DNA of 64,000 bases from Nevskia sp. (GCF_021732705.1 NZ_JAKFUM010000010.1:186001-250000), one strand, 5' to 3'; shown: positions 38,526 through 47,190, counted from the first letter of the stretch. Notes: generated by a model from the sequence alone, not told the origin. Numbers and translations: made by a program.

Positions 38526-38843
38526 CAGTCACAGCTCCATGTTGGGGCAGCATGCTGCACCGTCGACCCTAGGGTGGCGGCGATCGGGAAATGCCGATAT
38601 GCCCTTCAGCACTCAATTCATGCCCGATGGTACGGGCGGGACTACGCCGCAGACGCGGATTTCGACACGTTTTTCACCGCGCGCGAACCCGATTTTCAGG
38701 TTACCGCGGCCGATTTTCGCCGGCCATGATGCCCGATTCTACCGTGCGACCGCGGAATCGACTGGAACGATGGCCATTTTGGCAGCGGCCTCCGGCCCAT
38801 CATCTGGGGCCGGGGGCCGGCGTCTGCAGTCGCTCCGAGCGAC
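38526..38843. other. Intergenic region, 318 bases
   Basis: No protein-like frame. An imperfect GC-rich inverted repeat (GGCC-CCGGCCC at 38787-38798 with GGGCCGG-GGCC at 38807-38818) lies about 25 bases after the YHS stop on the minus strand and may end that transcript, although no T-run follows. Confidence 0.45.
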
Positions 38844-39308
38844 TTATTCCTCGGTCGGCCCCTTCAGCAGTTCGGTGAACTGCGAGTCGGCCGCCGCGTT
38901 GTACCCGGCCACGTCCTTCTGCCAGGTCGTGCGCACGCGCTGGTTGTAGTTCAGGTACAGCTTGCCGTCGATCACCGCCCAGGCGTCCGGTTCCGTCGGG
39001 GCCAGATGACCCTTGGCCGTGCCGTAGGCGCAATAGCCGCCGTACTGGGGAGCGAACTTCGCGGGTTCGGCCTTGAACGCATCGAGATTGGCCTTCGAGG
39101 CGAACTTCCACTTCGCGCCCTGCCATTCGGTGACCCACTGGTCGGTGCCCTTCACTGCCTTGCTGTCGGTGAAGTAGGCGACGGGATCGTAGCCCTTGAT
39201 CGCCACGCCGTTCGGCGAGTAGTAGGCCGGCGCGGCGTGCGCGAGCGCCGAGACCAGCAATCCGGCGGTCATGACCAGTCCGGAGATCGATTTGCTGAGC
39301 AGTTTCAT
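38844..39308 (-). CDS. Secreted YHS-domain protein (copy 1)
   Basis: A 154-residue exported protein: signal peptide about 1-25 (SGLVMTAGLLVSALAHA), then the YHS-type core GYDPVAYFTDSKAVKG, FASKANLDAFKAEPAKFAP and YGGYCAYG. YHS domains are small, possibly metal-binding modules. The ATG at 39308 begins at the signal peptide; the frame opens earlier. It is a paralogue of the next gene and lies 100 bases downstream of it. Confidence 0.88.
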   Translation of the reverse strand: MKLLSKSISGLVMTAGLLVSALAHAAPAYYSPNGVAIKGYDPVAYFTDSKAVKGTDQWVTEWQGAKWKFASKANLDAFKAEPAKFAPQYGGYCAYGTAKGHLAPTEPDAWAVIDGKLYLNYNQRVRTTWQKDVAGYNAAADSQFTELLKGPTEE

Positions 39309-39408
39309 GTTGAAAGTCCGTGTCTTGAGCGTGCAGCCGTCAGGCCGCGCGCGTGATGATGGGTATCGCTGCGGCCGTCCGTGGAATGGCCGCAGCGGCA
39401 AGATTCGC

Positions 39409-39900
39409 TTACTTCTTGATCAGCGTGGTGAACTTCGCGTCGGCCTGCTTGATGTAGCCCGCCGTGTCCTTCTTCCACTTCTTCAGAATGTCGTCGTCAT
39501 AGTTCAGATACAGCTTGCCGTCGACGATCGTCCACTGGTCCGGCTCGATCTTCACGACATTGTCCTTGGCGATGCCGTAGGCGCAGTAGCCGCCGTACTG
39601 CGGCGCGTACTTCGTCGGATCGGCCTTGAACTTGTCGAGATGATCCTGGCTCGCGAACTTCCACTTCGCGCCCATCCACTCGTGCACGAACTGGTCGCTG
39701 CCCTTCACCGGCTTGCCGTCGGTGAAGTAGGCCACGGTGTCGTAGCCGCGGATCGCGGTATCGGTGCGCTTCGGGTCGGTGAAGTAGCTGCCGCCTTCGC
39801 CAAACGTGTTGATCACCGGCGCAGCAATGGCGGCACCCGTCATCGCGACGCTCAGTGCCAGCGCCACACCGAACTGCTTCATCGTCTTCATCTTGATCAT
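39409..39900 (-). CDS. Secreted YHS-domain protein (copy 2)
   Basis: A 163-residue exported protein closely related to its neighbour: signal peptide (FGVALALSVAMTGAAIA), GYDTVAYFTDGKPVKG, FASQDHLDKFKADPTKYAP, YGGYCAYG. AAGGAGAA lies 6 bases before the ATG at 39900, a strong start. Lys-rich C-terminus (KKWKKDTAGY). Tandem duplication of one ancestor is evident from the aligned motifs; function is unknown. Confidence 0.9.
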   Translation of the reverse strand: MIKMKTMKQFGVALALSVAMTGAAIAAPVINTFGEGGSYFTDPKRTDTAIRGYDTVAYFTDGKPVKGSDQFVHEWMGAKWKFASQDHLDKFKADPTKYAPQYGGYCAYGIAKDNVVKIEPDQWTIVDGKLYLNYDDDILKKWKKDTAGYIKQADAKFTTLIKK

Positions 39901-40208
39901 GGAATGTTCTCCTTGAGGTTGGGCGCCACGTTGTCACCGTGCGCCTGAATCCATCGTGAATGCGACGGGTTGCCGCATCGTGGATGACTTCTTTCCACTA
40001 TGGGATGCATCGTGCCGTTGCCGACGATGCCGCTCCAGTGGTCTGCGTCCGCCATTTGATACTGATCGTTCAACCGCCGGCGCCATCGCAGACCGGCACC
40101 TGACCGACATCAACGCGCACTCCTGTTTGATTTGATTGGCAATATTTAGATTGCAGTCACTTTCTATCTTTCGTACGCTGGCGGCTCGGCCTCTTACCGG
40201 TGACTGCC
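39901..40208. other. Divergent promoter region, 308 bases
   Basis: Lies between the YHS genes (minus) and the amidohydrolase (plus). A TTTGATTTGATTGGCAATATTTAG-like AT-rich patch around 40128-40150 is the best promoter candidate; no firm -35/-10 pair or operator was identified. Confidence 0.4.
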
Positions 40209-42011
40209 ATGCCCGCACACGCTGCCTTCGATCTGATCATCAAGAACGGCCGCCATTTCGATGGAACGGGCGCGCCGTCGGGCATTCGCCACCTCGGCAT
40301 CCGTGACGGCCGGGTCCGCGCGATCTCGACCACGGCGCTCGATGAAACCGGCTGCCCCGAGGTGATCGATGCCGCCGGGCAGTGGGTCACGCCCGGCTTT
40401 CTCGACACCCACACGCATTATGACGCCGAACTCCTCGCTGGGCCGGGCCTCAAGGAAAGCGTGCGCCACGGCATCACCACGGTGACCTTCGGCTCCTGCT
40501 CGATCGGCATGGTCTGCTCGGAAGCCGAGGACTGCTCGGACCTGTTCACCCGCGTCGAGTCGATCCCGCGCGAGCAGGTGCTGCCGCTGCTGCGCCGGAC
40601 CAAGACCTGGAACACGCCGCGCGCCTATGTCGATCATCTCGAGCAGATGCCGCTCGGGCCGAATGTCACCGCGTTCCTCGGCCACTCCGACCTGCGCGTG
40701 TCGGTGATGGGCCTGAGCCGCGCGGTCGATGCCAAGGTGCAGCCGACCGAAGCCGAAATGCAGCGGATGGAGGCCGTGCTTGCCGAAGGGCTGGACGTCG
40801 GCCTGCTGGGCCTGTCCACGATGACGACCAAGTGGGACAAGCTCGACGGCGACCGCGAACGCTCGAAGTCGCTGCCGACCACCTACGCCAAGTGGCGCGA
40901 GTACGCGCGGCTGAATCGCCTGCTGCGTGCCCGCGGCCGCATCCATCAGGGGGCGCCGGACATCGTCACCAAGATCAACATGTTCGCCTTCCTGTTCGCG
41001 AGCTTCGGCTGGTTCCGCAAGCCGCTGAAGACCACGCTGATCACGCTGATGGACGTGAAATCGAACGGCTTGCTGCATCGCGTCGTCGGCAAGCTGGCCC
41101 ATGTCTGCAACCGCTTCTTCAACGCCAACTTTCGCTGGCAGGCGCTGCCCTGCCCGTTCGAGGTTCATGCCGACGGCATCGATCTGGTGATCTTCGAGGA
41201 ATTCGGCGCCGGCGAGGCCGCACTGCACCTGGCCGACGAGATCGCTCGCAACGACCTGATGCAGGACGAAAAGTATCGCCGCTGGTTCCGCCGCAACTAC
41301 GACTCGAAGCTGACGCCGCGGGTCTGGCACCGCAATTTCCACGATGCCGAGATCGTCGACTGCCCGGATCGCGCGCTGGTTGGGAAGAGCTTTGGCGCCA
41401 TCGCCGATGTCCGCGGCATCCACCCGGTCGACGCCTTCCTCGATCTGGTCGTCGCCCACGGCCGCAAGCTGCGCTGGAAGACCACGATCGGCAATCATCG
41501 TCGCGCACGACTCGAGGCGATCGTGCAGGACAAGGGCGCGATCATCTCGTTCTCCGACGCCGGCGCCCACATCCGCAACATGGCGTTCTACAACTTCCCG
41601 CTGCAGCTGCTGAAGCTGGTCAACGACGCGATCGTCGAGAACCGCCGCTTCATGAGCGTCGAGCACGCCGTCCATCGTCTGACCGGAGAGCTCGGCGACT
41701 GGTTCGGCATCGACGCCGGCCACCTGCGGCTGGGCGACCGGGCCGACATCGCCATCATCGATCCGAACGGCCTCGACGACGCGATCAAGGCCTACGCCGA
41801 AGCGCCGATGCCGGAATTCGGCGGCATCCTGCGCATGGTCAACCGCAATGACCGCGCCGTGTCCGCCACGATCATCAACGGCCGGATCGCCTGGCGCGAT
41901 GGCCGCTTCGCCGCCGACTTCGGCCAGGCGCGCGGCTACGGCCGCTTCCTGCGCGCCGACGAGATCCCGGCGCGACCGCCGGCCGACGAGGCGCTGGCCC
42001 GCGCGGCGTGA
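40209..42011 (+). CDS. D-aminoacylase / N-acyl-D-amino-acid deacylase family amidohydrolase
   Basis: A 600-residue metal-dependent amidohydrolase. It has the N-terminal FDLIIKNGRHFDGTG opening, the metal-binding DTHTHYD with His68 and His70, and SFSDAGAHIRNMA near residue 450 with the late catalytic Asp. The C-terminal LRLGDRADIAIIDP is the returning small beta domain. These fit the D-aminoacylase/N-acyl-D-aspartate deacylase branch. The ATG at 40209 is used; an in-frame GTG lies 9 bases upstream. The stop overlaps the TetR gene. Substrate is not certain: a dihydroorotase-like or other amide hydrolase is possible. Confidence 0.9.
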   Translation: MPAHAAFDLIIKNGRHFDGTGAPSGIRHLGIRDGRVRAISTTALDETGCPEVIDAAGQWVTPGFLDTHTHYDAELLAGPGLKESVRHGITTVTFGSCSIGMVCSEAEDCSDLFTRVESIPREQVLPLLRRTKTWNTPRAYVDHLEQMPLGPNVTAFLGHSDLRVSVMGLSRAVDAKVQPTEAEMQRMEAVLAEGLDVGLLGLSTMTTKWDKLDGDRERSKSLPTTYAKWREYARLNRLLRARGRIHQGAPDIVTKINMFAFLFASFGWFRKPLKTTLITLMDVKSNGLLHRVVGKLAHVCNRFFNANFRWQALPCPFEVHADGIDLVIFEEFGAGEAALHLADEIARNDLMQDEKYRRWFRRNYDSKLTPRVWHRNFHDAEIVDCPDRALVGKSFGAIADVRGIHPVDAFLDLVVAHGRKLRWKTTIGNHRRARLEAIVQDKGAIISFSDAGAHIRNMAFYNFPLQLLKLVNDAIVENRRFMSVEHAVHRLTGELGDWFGIDAGHLRLGDRADIAIIDPNGLDDAIKAYAEAPMPEFGGILRMVNRNDRAVSATIINGRIAWRDGRFAADFGQARGYGRFLRADEIPARPPADEALARAA

Positions 42012-42685
42012 CGATGGCGTTCGACTCCCCGGCAGACAGCGCCGCCGCGACCGGAGCGACGGTCGCGGCCGGCGTGGCCCCTCGCCGTACCCAAGCCGAG
42101 CGCCGGGCCGAGATGGTTCGGCGCCTGCTCGATGCCGCCACGGCAGCGCTGATCGAGGTCGGCTACAACCGCACCACGGTGCAGGAAATCTGCACCCGAG
42201 CCGGCGTCTCGCAAGGCGCGCTGTTCCGGCATTTCAGCACCCGCATCGCGTTGATGATCGAGCTGGCCGAAGACATCGGCAGCGGCCTGCGCGCGTTGTA
42301 CCGGCGAGACTTCGAACAGCATCCGGCGCGGCGCGAGGACGAGCTGCGCCTGGCGCTGGAACTGCTCCGCAGCAACGTTGCCTCGCCGCTGCATCAGGCT
42401 TGGTTCGAACTGCTGATGGCGGCGCGCACCGACCCGGCGCTGCACGCCGCCCTGCTGCCGATCTGGCAGCGTCGTTCGGCCGAAGATCAGGCATTGGCCG
42501 CCATGCTGCTGCCGGCAGCGGCGCGCGAATTGCCTGATTTCGCGGTGATCGTCGACACCATCGTGACCCTGTTCCACGGCGAGGGTGTCGATCGCTTCCT
42601 GCGCGACGATCCGACCGCCGAGCAGCGCCGGATGGACTGGCTGCTGCAGCAATTGCGCCCGCTGCTGAGCGCGGCGCCGATCTGA
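42008..42685 (+). CDS. TetR-family transcription regulator
   Basis: A 225-residue regulator with an N-terminal TetR helix-turn-helix at about residues 30-80 (RRLLDAATAALIEVGYNRTTV, GVSQGALFRHFSTRIALM) and a helical ligand-binding part. Its GTG at 42008 overlaps the amidohydrolase stop (GTGA); an ATG at 42014 is an alternative start. Co-translation suggests it controls the same operon or a related catabolic step. Ligand unknown. Confidence 0.9.
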   Translation: MTMAFDSPADSAAATGATVAAGVAPRRTQAERRAEMVRRLLDAATAALIEVGYNRTTVQEICTRAGVSQGALFRHFSTRIALMIELAEDIGSGLRALYRRDFEQHPARREDELRLALELLRSNVASPLHQAWFELLMAARTDPALHAALLPIWQRRSAEDQALAAMLLPAAARELPDFAVIVDTIVTLFHGEGVDRFLRDDPTAEQRRMDWLLQQLRPLLSAAPI

Positions 42686-42794
42686 TCCGGCGTCCTTTCC
42701 GGCGCCCGGTCCGACGCACGCCGATGACCCGGGGCCATGCCGGAAGCGCGATGACGCCAGCTATCCGGAATCATGAACCGATAGTTAATCCGGA

Positions 42795-42836
42795 TTGACT
42801 TTTATCGGCCGCAAGCTATCGGGCTTGCACTATGAT
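42795..42836 (+). promoter_or_regulatory. Candidate promoter of the GGDEF-EAL gene
   Basis: TTGACT (42795-42800) is 16 bases before TATCGG (42817-42822), and a TATGAT lies at 42831-42836. A GCAAGC/GCTTGC dyad (42811-42828) overlaps these elements and could be an operator. Confidence 0.3.
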
Positions 42837-42898
42837 CATGCTTTGAGATCAAGCGTTTCCCGACTCGCCTGCTTCGCGAGCTCACGCCCCCGGCCCGA

Positions 42899-45046
42899 AT
42901 GAAGAAGCTCTTCCTCAGCGTTCGCACCCGACTGCTCGCCCTGTGCCTGAGCCTGGTGGCGGTGCTGGGCGGTGCCAGCGTAATGCTGGGCTACCTGATC
43001 CTGCGCGATCAGGACTTCCAGCTGGCGCAGCAGAAGCAGTACGACCGCTTCGAGACGATCTATTCCGCTCAGCAGGCGATGAGCCTGCTGCGCCATCGCG
43101 GTGGTCAGCTGAACTCAGCCGTGCTCGCCCGCGACGCCGAACTGCAGAGCCGTGCCAAGGCCGCGCAGGAGAAGGCCAAGGCCGCGCTCGATCGGGAACT
43201 GGTCAAGCTGGCGGCGTTCGACCCCGCGAGCGCGCGGATCATCGACGACAGCATGGCCGACGTGCCGGGCCTGACCCGCAAGGTCATGGAAGCGCTGATC
43301 AGCGGCCAGCAGGCGCAATCGGCCCCGGTGTTCGGCGCCTTGCAGCAGAAGCTGAACGTGATCGAGGAAACGCTGCAGCGTGCCAGCCAGCGCGAGCAGG
43401 CGCTGGCCACGGCGATCCAGTCGCGCGAGCGCGTTCGCGTGCAGCGCGCGATCCAGCTGGCGGCGGTGATCATCATCGGCGCCGGTCTGGCCGGCGTGCT
43501 GGTGACGCTGGCCGTCGTCCGCTCGATCATCCGGCCGCTGCAGGCCACGACGAACGCGATCCGACAGGTCAACAGCGGCGAGATCGACATCGACCTGCCG
43601 CCGATCCGCTCCGACGAGTTCGGGGACATGGCCGTGGCGTTGCGCCAGTTCCGGGATCAGGCCGAGCGCCTGCGCCGTCTCGCGTATCAGGATCCGCTGA
43701 CCGGGCTCGGCAATCACGCGCGGCTCGAGGAAAGCCTGCAGCGGGCGATCGAGCGTGCGCGCCAGACGCGGGAATCGCTGGCGCTGCTGTATGTCGATCT
43801 CGACAACTTCCGCGCCGTCAACGACAAGTTCGGCCACAAGGCCGGCGACCGCTACCTGTGCGAGGCGAAGTCGCGCCTGCATCGCTTCATGCCGTACGAC
43901 GCGCTGCTGTGCCGCCACAGCGGCGACAAGTTCACGATCATGGTCGAAGGCCTCGATGCCGGCCCGAGCCTCGAAGGCCTGCTGCGAGATCAGGCCGACT
44001 GCATCCTGCGCGGGCTGGCCGAAAGCTATCCGTTTGGCGATCACCTGCTGAACATGTCGGTGTCGATCGGCATCGCCGTGTTCCCGGGCGATGGCGAGAC
44101 GGCCGAGCAGATCCTGTCCAGTGCCGACGCGGCGATGTATGTCGCCAAGAAGAACGGCCGCAACAACGCCCGCTTCGCGTCGGCCCAGCTGACCGGCACG
44201 ATGCGCAAGCAGCTGGCGCTGGCCAGCGACATCCGGCGCGGGCTTGAGCGCGGCGAGTTCGAGCCGTTCTACCAGCCGGTGGTCGATGTCGAGCGCGGCC
44301 GCGTGGTCGGCGCCGAAGCGCTGCTGCGCTGGCGCCATCCGGAGAACGGCCTGCTGCCGCCGAGCGAATTCATCCAGGTGGCGGAGGAATCCGGCCTGAT
44401 CAACCAGCTCGGCGAGCTGTGCCTGATGAAGGCACACGAACAGTCGCTGATCTGGGCCTCGCGCAATCGGCCGCTGCGGATTTCGGTGAACCTGTCGGTG
44501 CGCCAGGTGCACGACGGCAAGATCCTGCAGATCCTGCGCGGGCTGCGCACGGCGCCGGGCCAGCGCGAACGCCTGATCGATTTCGAACTGACCGAGAGCG
44601 CGCTGCTGGACTCCACCGAGTACAGCCACAACATGCTGATGGAAATCAAGAAACTCGGTTTCCGCATCGGTCTGGACGATTTCGGTACCGGATACTCGTC
44701 GTTCAGCTACCTGCAGCGTCTGCCGATCGACAAGATCAAGATCGATCGCCAGTTCGTGATCTCGATGGGCACCTCGAAACAGGCGCTGGCGATCGTCTCG
44801 GCAACACTGACCCTCGCCCAGAACCTCGACCTCGGCGTGATTGCCGAAGGTGTCGAGAACACCGAACAGATGCGCCAGCTGCGCATTCTCGGCTGCAAGT
44901 TGCAGCAGGGCTTCTACTTCACGCGCGCGCTGCCGGCGGCGGATTTCGAGGCCTGGGCCGCCGCGTTCGAGCAGAACGGCATGGCGGCGCATGCCACCGC
45001 CGTGGCGGCGCGGGAACCGGTGACGATCGGCCTCAGCGCACGCTGA
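42899..45046 (+). CDS. Membrane HAMP-GGDEF-EAL protein, probable c-di-GMP phosphodiesterase
   Basis: A 715-residue signalling protein. TM helices at about 10-35 and 180-208 flank a periplasmic sensor helix bundle; HAMP follows (IIRPLQATTNAIRQVNSG). The GGDEF domain is degenerate: the signature reads SGDKF at 341-345, so cyclase activity is unlikely. The EAL domain is intact: EALLRW from Glu473, ELTES, DDFGTGYSSFSYLQRLPID, KIDRQF and AEGVE. I predict c-di-GMP hydrolysis, possibly GTP-modulated by the dead GGDEF domain. The stop overlaps the convergent gene by 14 bases inside a perfect palindrome. Confidence 0.93.
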   Translation: MKKLFLSVRTRLLALCLSLVAVLGGASVMLGYLILRDQDFQLAQQKQYDRFETIYSAQQAMSLLRHRGGQLNSAVLARDAELQSRAKAAQEKAKAALDRELVKLAAFDPASARIIDDSMADVPGLTRKVMEALISGQQAQSAPVFGALQQKLNVIEETLQRASQREQALATAIQSRERVRVQRAIQLAAVIIIGAGLAGVLVTLAVVRSIIRPLQATTNAIRQVNSGEIDIDLPPIRSDEFGDMAVALRQFRDQAERLRRLAYQDPLTGLGNHARLEESLQRAIERARQTRESLALLYVDLDNFRAVNDKFGHKAGDRYLCEAKSRLHRFMPYDALLCRHSGDKFTIMVEGLDAGPSLEGLLRDQADCILRGLAESYPFGDHLLNMSVSIGIAVFPGDGETAEQILSSADAAMYVAKKNGRNNARFASAQLTGTMRKQLALASDIRRGLERGEFEPFYQPVVDVERGRVVGAEALLRWRHPENGLLPPSEFIQVAEESGLINQLGELCLMKAHEQSLIWASRNRPLRISVNLSVRQVHDGKILQILRGLRTAPGQRERLIDFELTESALLDSTEYSHNMLMEIKKLGFRIGLDDFGTGYSSFSYLQRLPIDKIKIDRQFVISMGTSKQALAIVSATLTLAQNLDLGVIAEGVENTEQMRQLRILGCKLQQGFYFTRALPAADFEAWAAAFEQNGMAAHATAVAAREPVTIGLSAR

Positions 45047-45049
45047 GGC
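45030..45049. repeat. Perfect palindrome spanning two convergent stop codons
   Basis: GCCTCAGCG (45030-45038) and CGCTGAGGC (45041-45049) are perfect inverted repeats around CA. The TGA stops of the GGDEF-EAL gene and of the convergent cupin-like gene both fall inside. It could act as a two-way terminator, although no T-run follows on either strand. Confidence 0.8.
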
Positions 45050-45914
45050 GCGCGTGCGCCTGATTGACGACCAGCGGCGACGCATCGGCCGTCGCCCGTT
45101 CCCAGATTCGCGCGGCATCGTCCGGCAGCAGCTTCGCGAGTGATTCGTAGGCGGTCAGCCGCGTGCGCCGACACGGGTGCCGCAGCGCGAGATCGGTCAG
45201 CAACTGGCAGGTTTCGGAATTGCCGGCAAGTCCGGCCATGGTCACGACGTTGACCCGGCGCGAGCCGTCGGATTCCGCCGGGTAATTGGTGATCGTGCGG
45301 CGCTCGAGATCGAAGAAGTACTGATCGCGCGAGCGGACTTCCGGCGTCTCCACCATCAGGTTCAGCGTGATGCTGAGATCCTCCGGCGGATACTGCACGT
45401 GCAGGTCGCGGCTCGCCCGGTACAGCATCGCCCGGCCGGACGCGAAATGCGTGCGCTCGAGAAAGCGGAAGTCCACCGGCTCGCCCGGATAGCCCTCGAC
45501 CTTGTCGTGCTCGTACTCGTAGATTTCCGTCACGTAGCCGGGGCCGAAGTAGCCAACGGTCATGAAGTGGTAGTTGTGGTCGTGCGCCACGTTGTACGAG
45601 AACTGGTCCTGATAGACCCGACCGGCCGCGATGTCCGCCGTCGAGGGCCAGGCGTTGGCGCGCACATAGAAGTTCTTGCCTTCGCCGAGAAAGATCACCT
45701 GGGCCGAGGCGACCGTCGCGCCCTTGAAGATGCCCTTCATCTGGCGATTGAGCTGGTTGACGACCAGATCCCGGTCATTGGCGAGTGCGGCAAGCATCGG
45801 GGCCGCTTCCGCGATGCTGTCGACATCGCGCAGGTCGACCTCGCGCCGCACGTGGTCGATGAACTCCTCGAGACCGATCGAGCGGCTGGTCGTGCAGGGA
45901 ATCGTCAGCGCCAT
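45033..45914 (-). CDS. Cupin-like protein with C-terminal HEAT-like repeats (probable enzyme)
   Basis: A 293-residue soluble protein. Residues about 100-220 look like a cupin/2-oxoglutarate-oxygenase-type beta barrel: HDHNYHFMTVGYFGPGY supplies two closely spaced His, EIYEYE an acid, and DLHVQYPPEDLSITLN a further His, the usual metal-ligand pattern. The C-terminal 70 residues (TCQLLTDLALRHPCRRTRLTAY, ESLAKLLPDDAARIW) look like HEAT-type helical repeats. The start ATG is at 45914; the previous gene stops 15 bases upstream, so they are one transcript. I recognise no named family. The metal-ligand pattern is my reading of motifs, not verified. Confidence 0.8.
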   Translation of the reverse strand: MALTIPCTTSRSIGLEEFIDHVRREVDLRDVDSIAEAAPMLAALANDRDLVVNQLNRQMKGIFKGATVASAQVIFLGEGKNFYVRANAWPSTADIAAGRVYQDQFSYNVAHDHNYHFMTVGYFGPGYVTEIYEYEHDKVEGYPGEPVDFRFLERTHFASGRAMLYRASRDLHVQYPPEDLSITLNLMVETPEVRSRDQYFFDLERRTITNYPAESDGSRRVNVVTMAGLAGNSETCQLLTDLALRHPCRRTRLTAYESLAKLLPDDAARIWERATADASPLVVNQAHARLSVR

Positions 45915-45929
45915 GGACAGGACATCCGT

Positions 45930-46763
45930 TCAGCGTTTCCGGGGAGCCTGCTCGGCACGATCGAGCGATTTCTTCGCCGCGCGCCGAATGTGGGGATGCG
46001 GATCATCGAGCGCGACCTTCAGCCGCTTCAACGCCTCCGAACGGCTGAGACGGCCGATGCTCTGGATCGCGGCCCAGCGCACGTTCGGGTTGGCATGGCC
46101 AGCCAGGTCCTGCAGCGGCGCCAGTGACGATTGATGCGCGAGCCGCCCGAGCAGATAGGCCCCGACCCGGAGCTGGGTCGACGACAGGTCGGCATCGTTG
46201 GCCTGCCACGGATGCAGCGTTTCCTTGCTGAACAGCCACTCCAGCATCTGGAACGGCGCCGTCGTCAGCTTCAGCACGAGCTGCGGCTCGCCGATCTGGA
46301 AATCGTAGGCGAACTGCTGCGATTGCAGACGCAGCACCTCGCTCGGCGCCACGGTGAGGCCGGCATCGCGCTCGAGCTTCAGCGATGGATCGAAGACCGC
46401 GTTGTCGTAGCCTGCCGGCAGCCGGAAGCGGTCGACGACCAGCGGCCGGCCGCCGATCGGCGCATACAGTCCCAGGAACGGCGTGCTGTGGATGTAGCGT
46501 CGCGGGGTGTCGAACACCGCCAGCGACAGCGCGAAGCCGGCGCCCCGATGCAGCATGATCTGCTTCGGCGGCCAGTCCCCGACGTGGTTGGGGTCGGCCA
46601 CCAGCGCCTTGAGCTGTGCGACCAGCACCGCTTCGACGAAACCGGGATCGGCCAGCTTGCGGAACAGCGGCTCGCAATCCCAGAAGGATTCGAGGCGGTC
46701 GGGCTGAAAGCGGGTACGAACCTGCTCGGCAAATACCGTGATCAATCGGTTGGATTCGGACAT
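45930..46763 (-). CDS. HEAT-repeat protein with degenerate cupin-like part
   Basis: A 277-residue soluble protein with the same plan as the next gene: a central beta-rich part (MLHRGAGFALSLAVFDTPRRY, FRLPAGYDNAVFDP) lacking the HxH metal ligands, and C-terminal HEAT-like repeats (GHANPNVRWAAIQSIGRLS, DDPHPHIRRAAKKSL). HEAT repeats with alternating Pro/Arg and Ala helices are common in cofactor or peptide-binding accessory proteins. It precedes the cupin-like gene by 15 bases. A partner or scaffold of that enzyme is the natural reading; this is inference. Confidence 0.8.
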   Translation of the reverse strand: MSESNRLITVFAEQVRTRFQPDRLESFWDCEPLFRKLADPGFVEAVLVAQLKALVADPNHVGDWPPKQIMLHRGAGFALSLAVFDTPRRYIHSTPFLGLYAPIGGRPLVVDRFRLPAGYDNAVFDPSLKLERDAGLTVAPSEVLRLQSQQFAYDFQIGEPQLVLKLTTAPFQMLEWLFSKETLHPWQANDADLSSTQLRVGAYLLGRLAHQSSLAPLQDLAGHANPNVRWAAIQSIGRLSRSEALKRLKVALDDPHPHIRRAAKKSLDRAEQAPRKR

Positions 46764-46901
46764 GCAGACGGGAGGGGGACAGCGAGCGCGTCAACCCTTG
46801 CGCGCCCGCCGACATTAGTGCGTTCGCGCAGCGTGCGCCACTGCCGGCAGGCAGGCAGACGACCGATGGTTTCGCGATGCCGATGGCCCGGCGTCAGGCA
46901 C

Positions 46902-46934
46902 AAAAAAACCCGGCCTCGGGGAGTGGCCGGGTTT
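46902..46934 (-). terminator. Terminator after the 50-codon peptide gene
   Basis: On the minus strand, AAACCCGGCC (46934-46925) and GGCCGGGTTT (46915-46906) form a perfect 10-bp stem with a 9-base loop, followed by TTTT. It sits about 104 bases after the small-gene stop and about 140 bases before the HEAT gene start. Confidence 0.85.
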
Positions 46935-47037
46935 GCGTCCGCTTGCTTCAGGCCTGTGGGGAGGGCCGGCGCTGCAAGACGAAACGAAGCACTGCTTGAA
47001 CCATGCCGGTGCTGACGGCACGGCTTCAGCGAATCGG

Positions 47038-47190
47038 TCAGGCGTTGGCGACCGGCAGGCGATACGAAACCAGATAGAAGGCCGCATGATTGGCTTCCGA
47101 CGAAGCGGATTCCTCGGCGCCGACGCCGGCGACGTCATACTCCAGATCGCAGATATCGAGGAAATCGTTCTGGTGGGTATCGAGGTTCAT
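47038..47190 (-). CDS. 50-residue peptide, candidate modified-peptide precursor
   Basis: AGGAG lies 7 bases before the ATG at 47190, a strong start for a short gene. The peptide is acidic in its first half (NDFLDICDLEYDVAG), then Ser/Glu/Ala-rich, and ends NHAAFYLVSYRLPVANA with several aromatic residues. There is no signal peptide and only one Cys. It has its own terminator and an AT-rich promoter region with a palindrome upstream, and is followed by two cupin/HEAT-like genes. The layout (acidic leader-like half, distinct C-terminal half, terminator, then enzyme-like genes) resembles ribosomally made modified peptides. No family recognised. Confidence 0.7.
   Translation of the reverse strand: MNLDTHQNDFLDICDLEYDVAGVGAEESASSEANHAAFYLVSYRLPVANA

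Noticed and set aside
43115-45118. 667-codon minus-strand frame opposite the GGDEF-EAL gene
   Set aside because: Gln/Arg/His-rich shadow with no domains; the plus-strand gene is complete.
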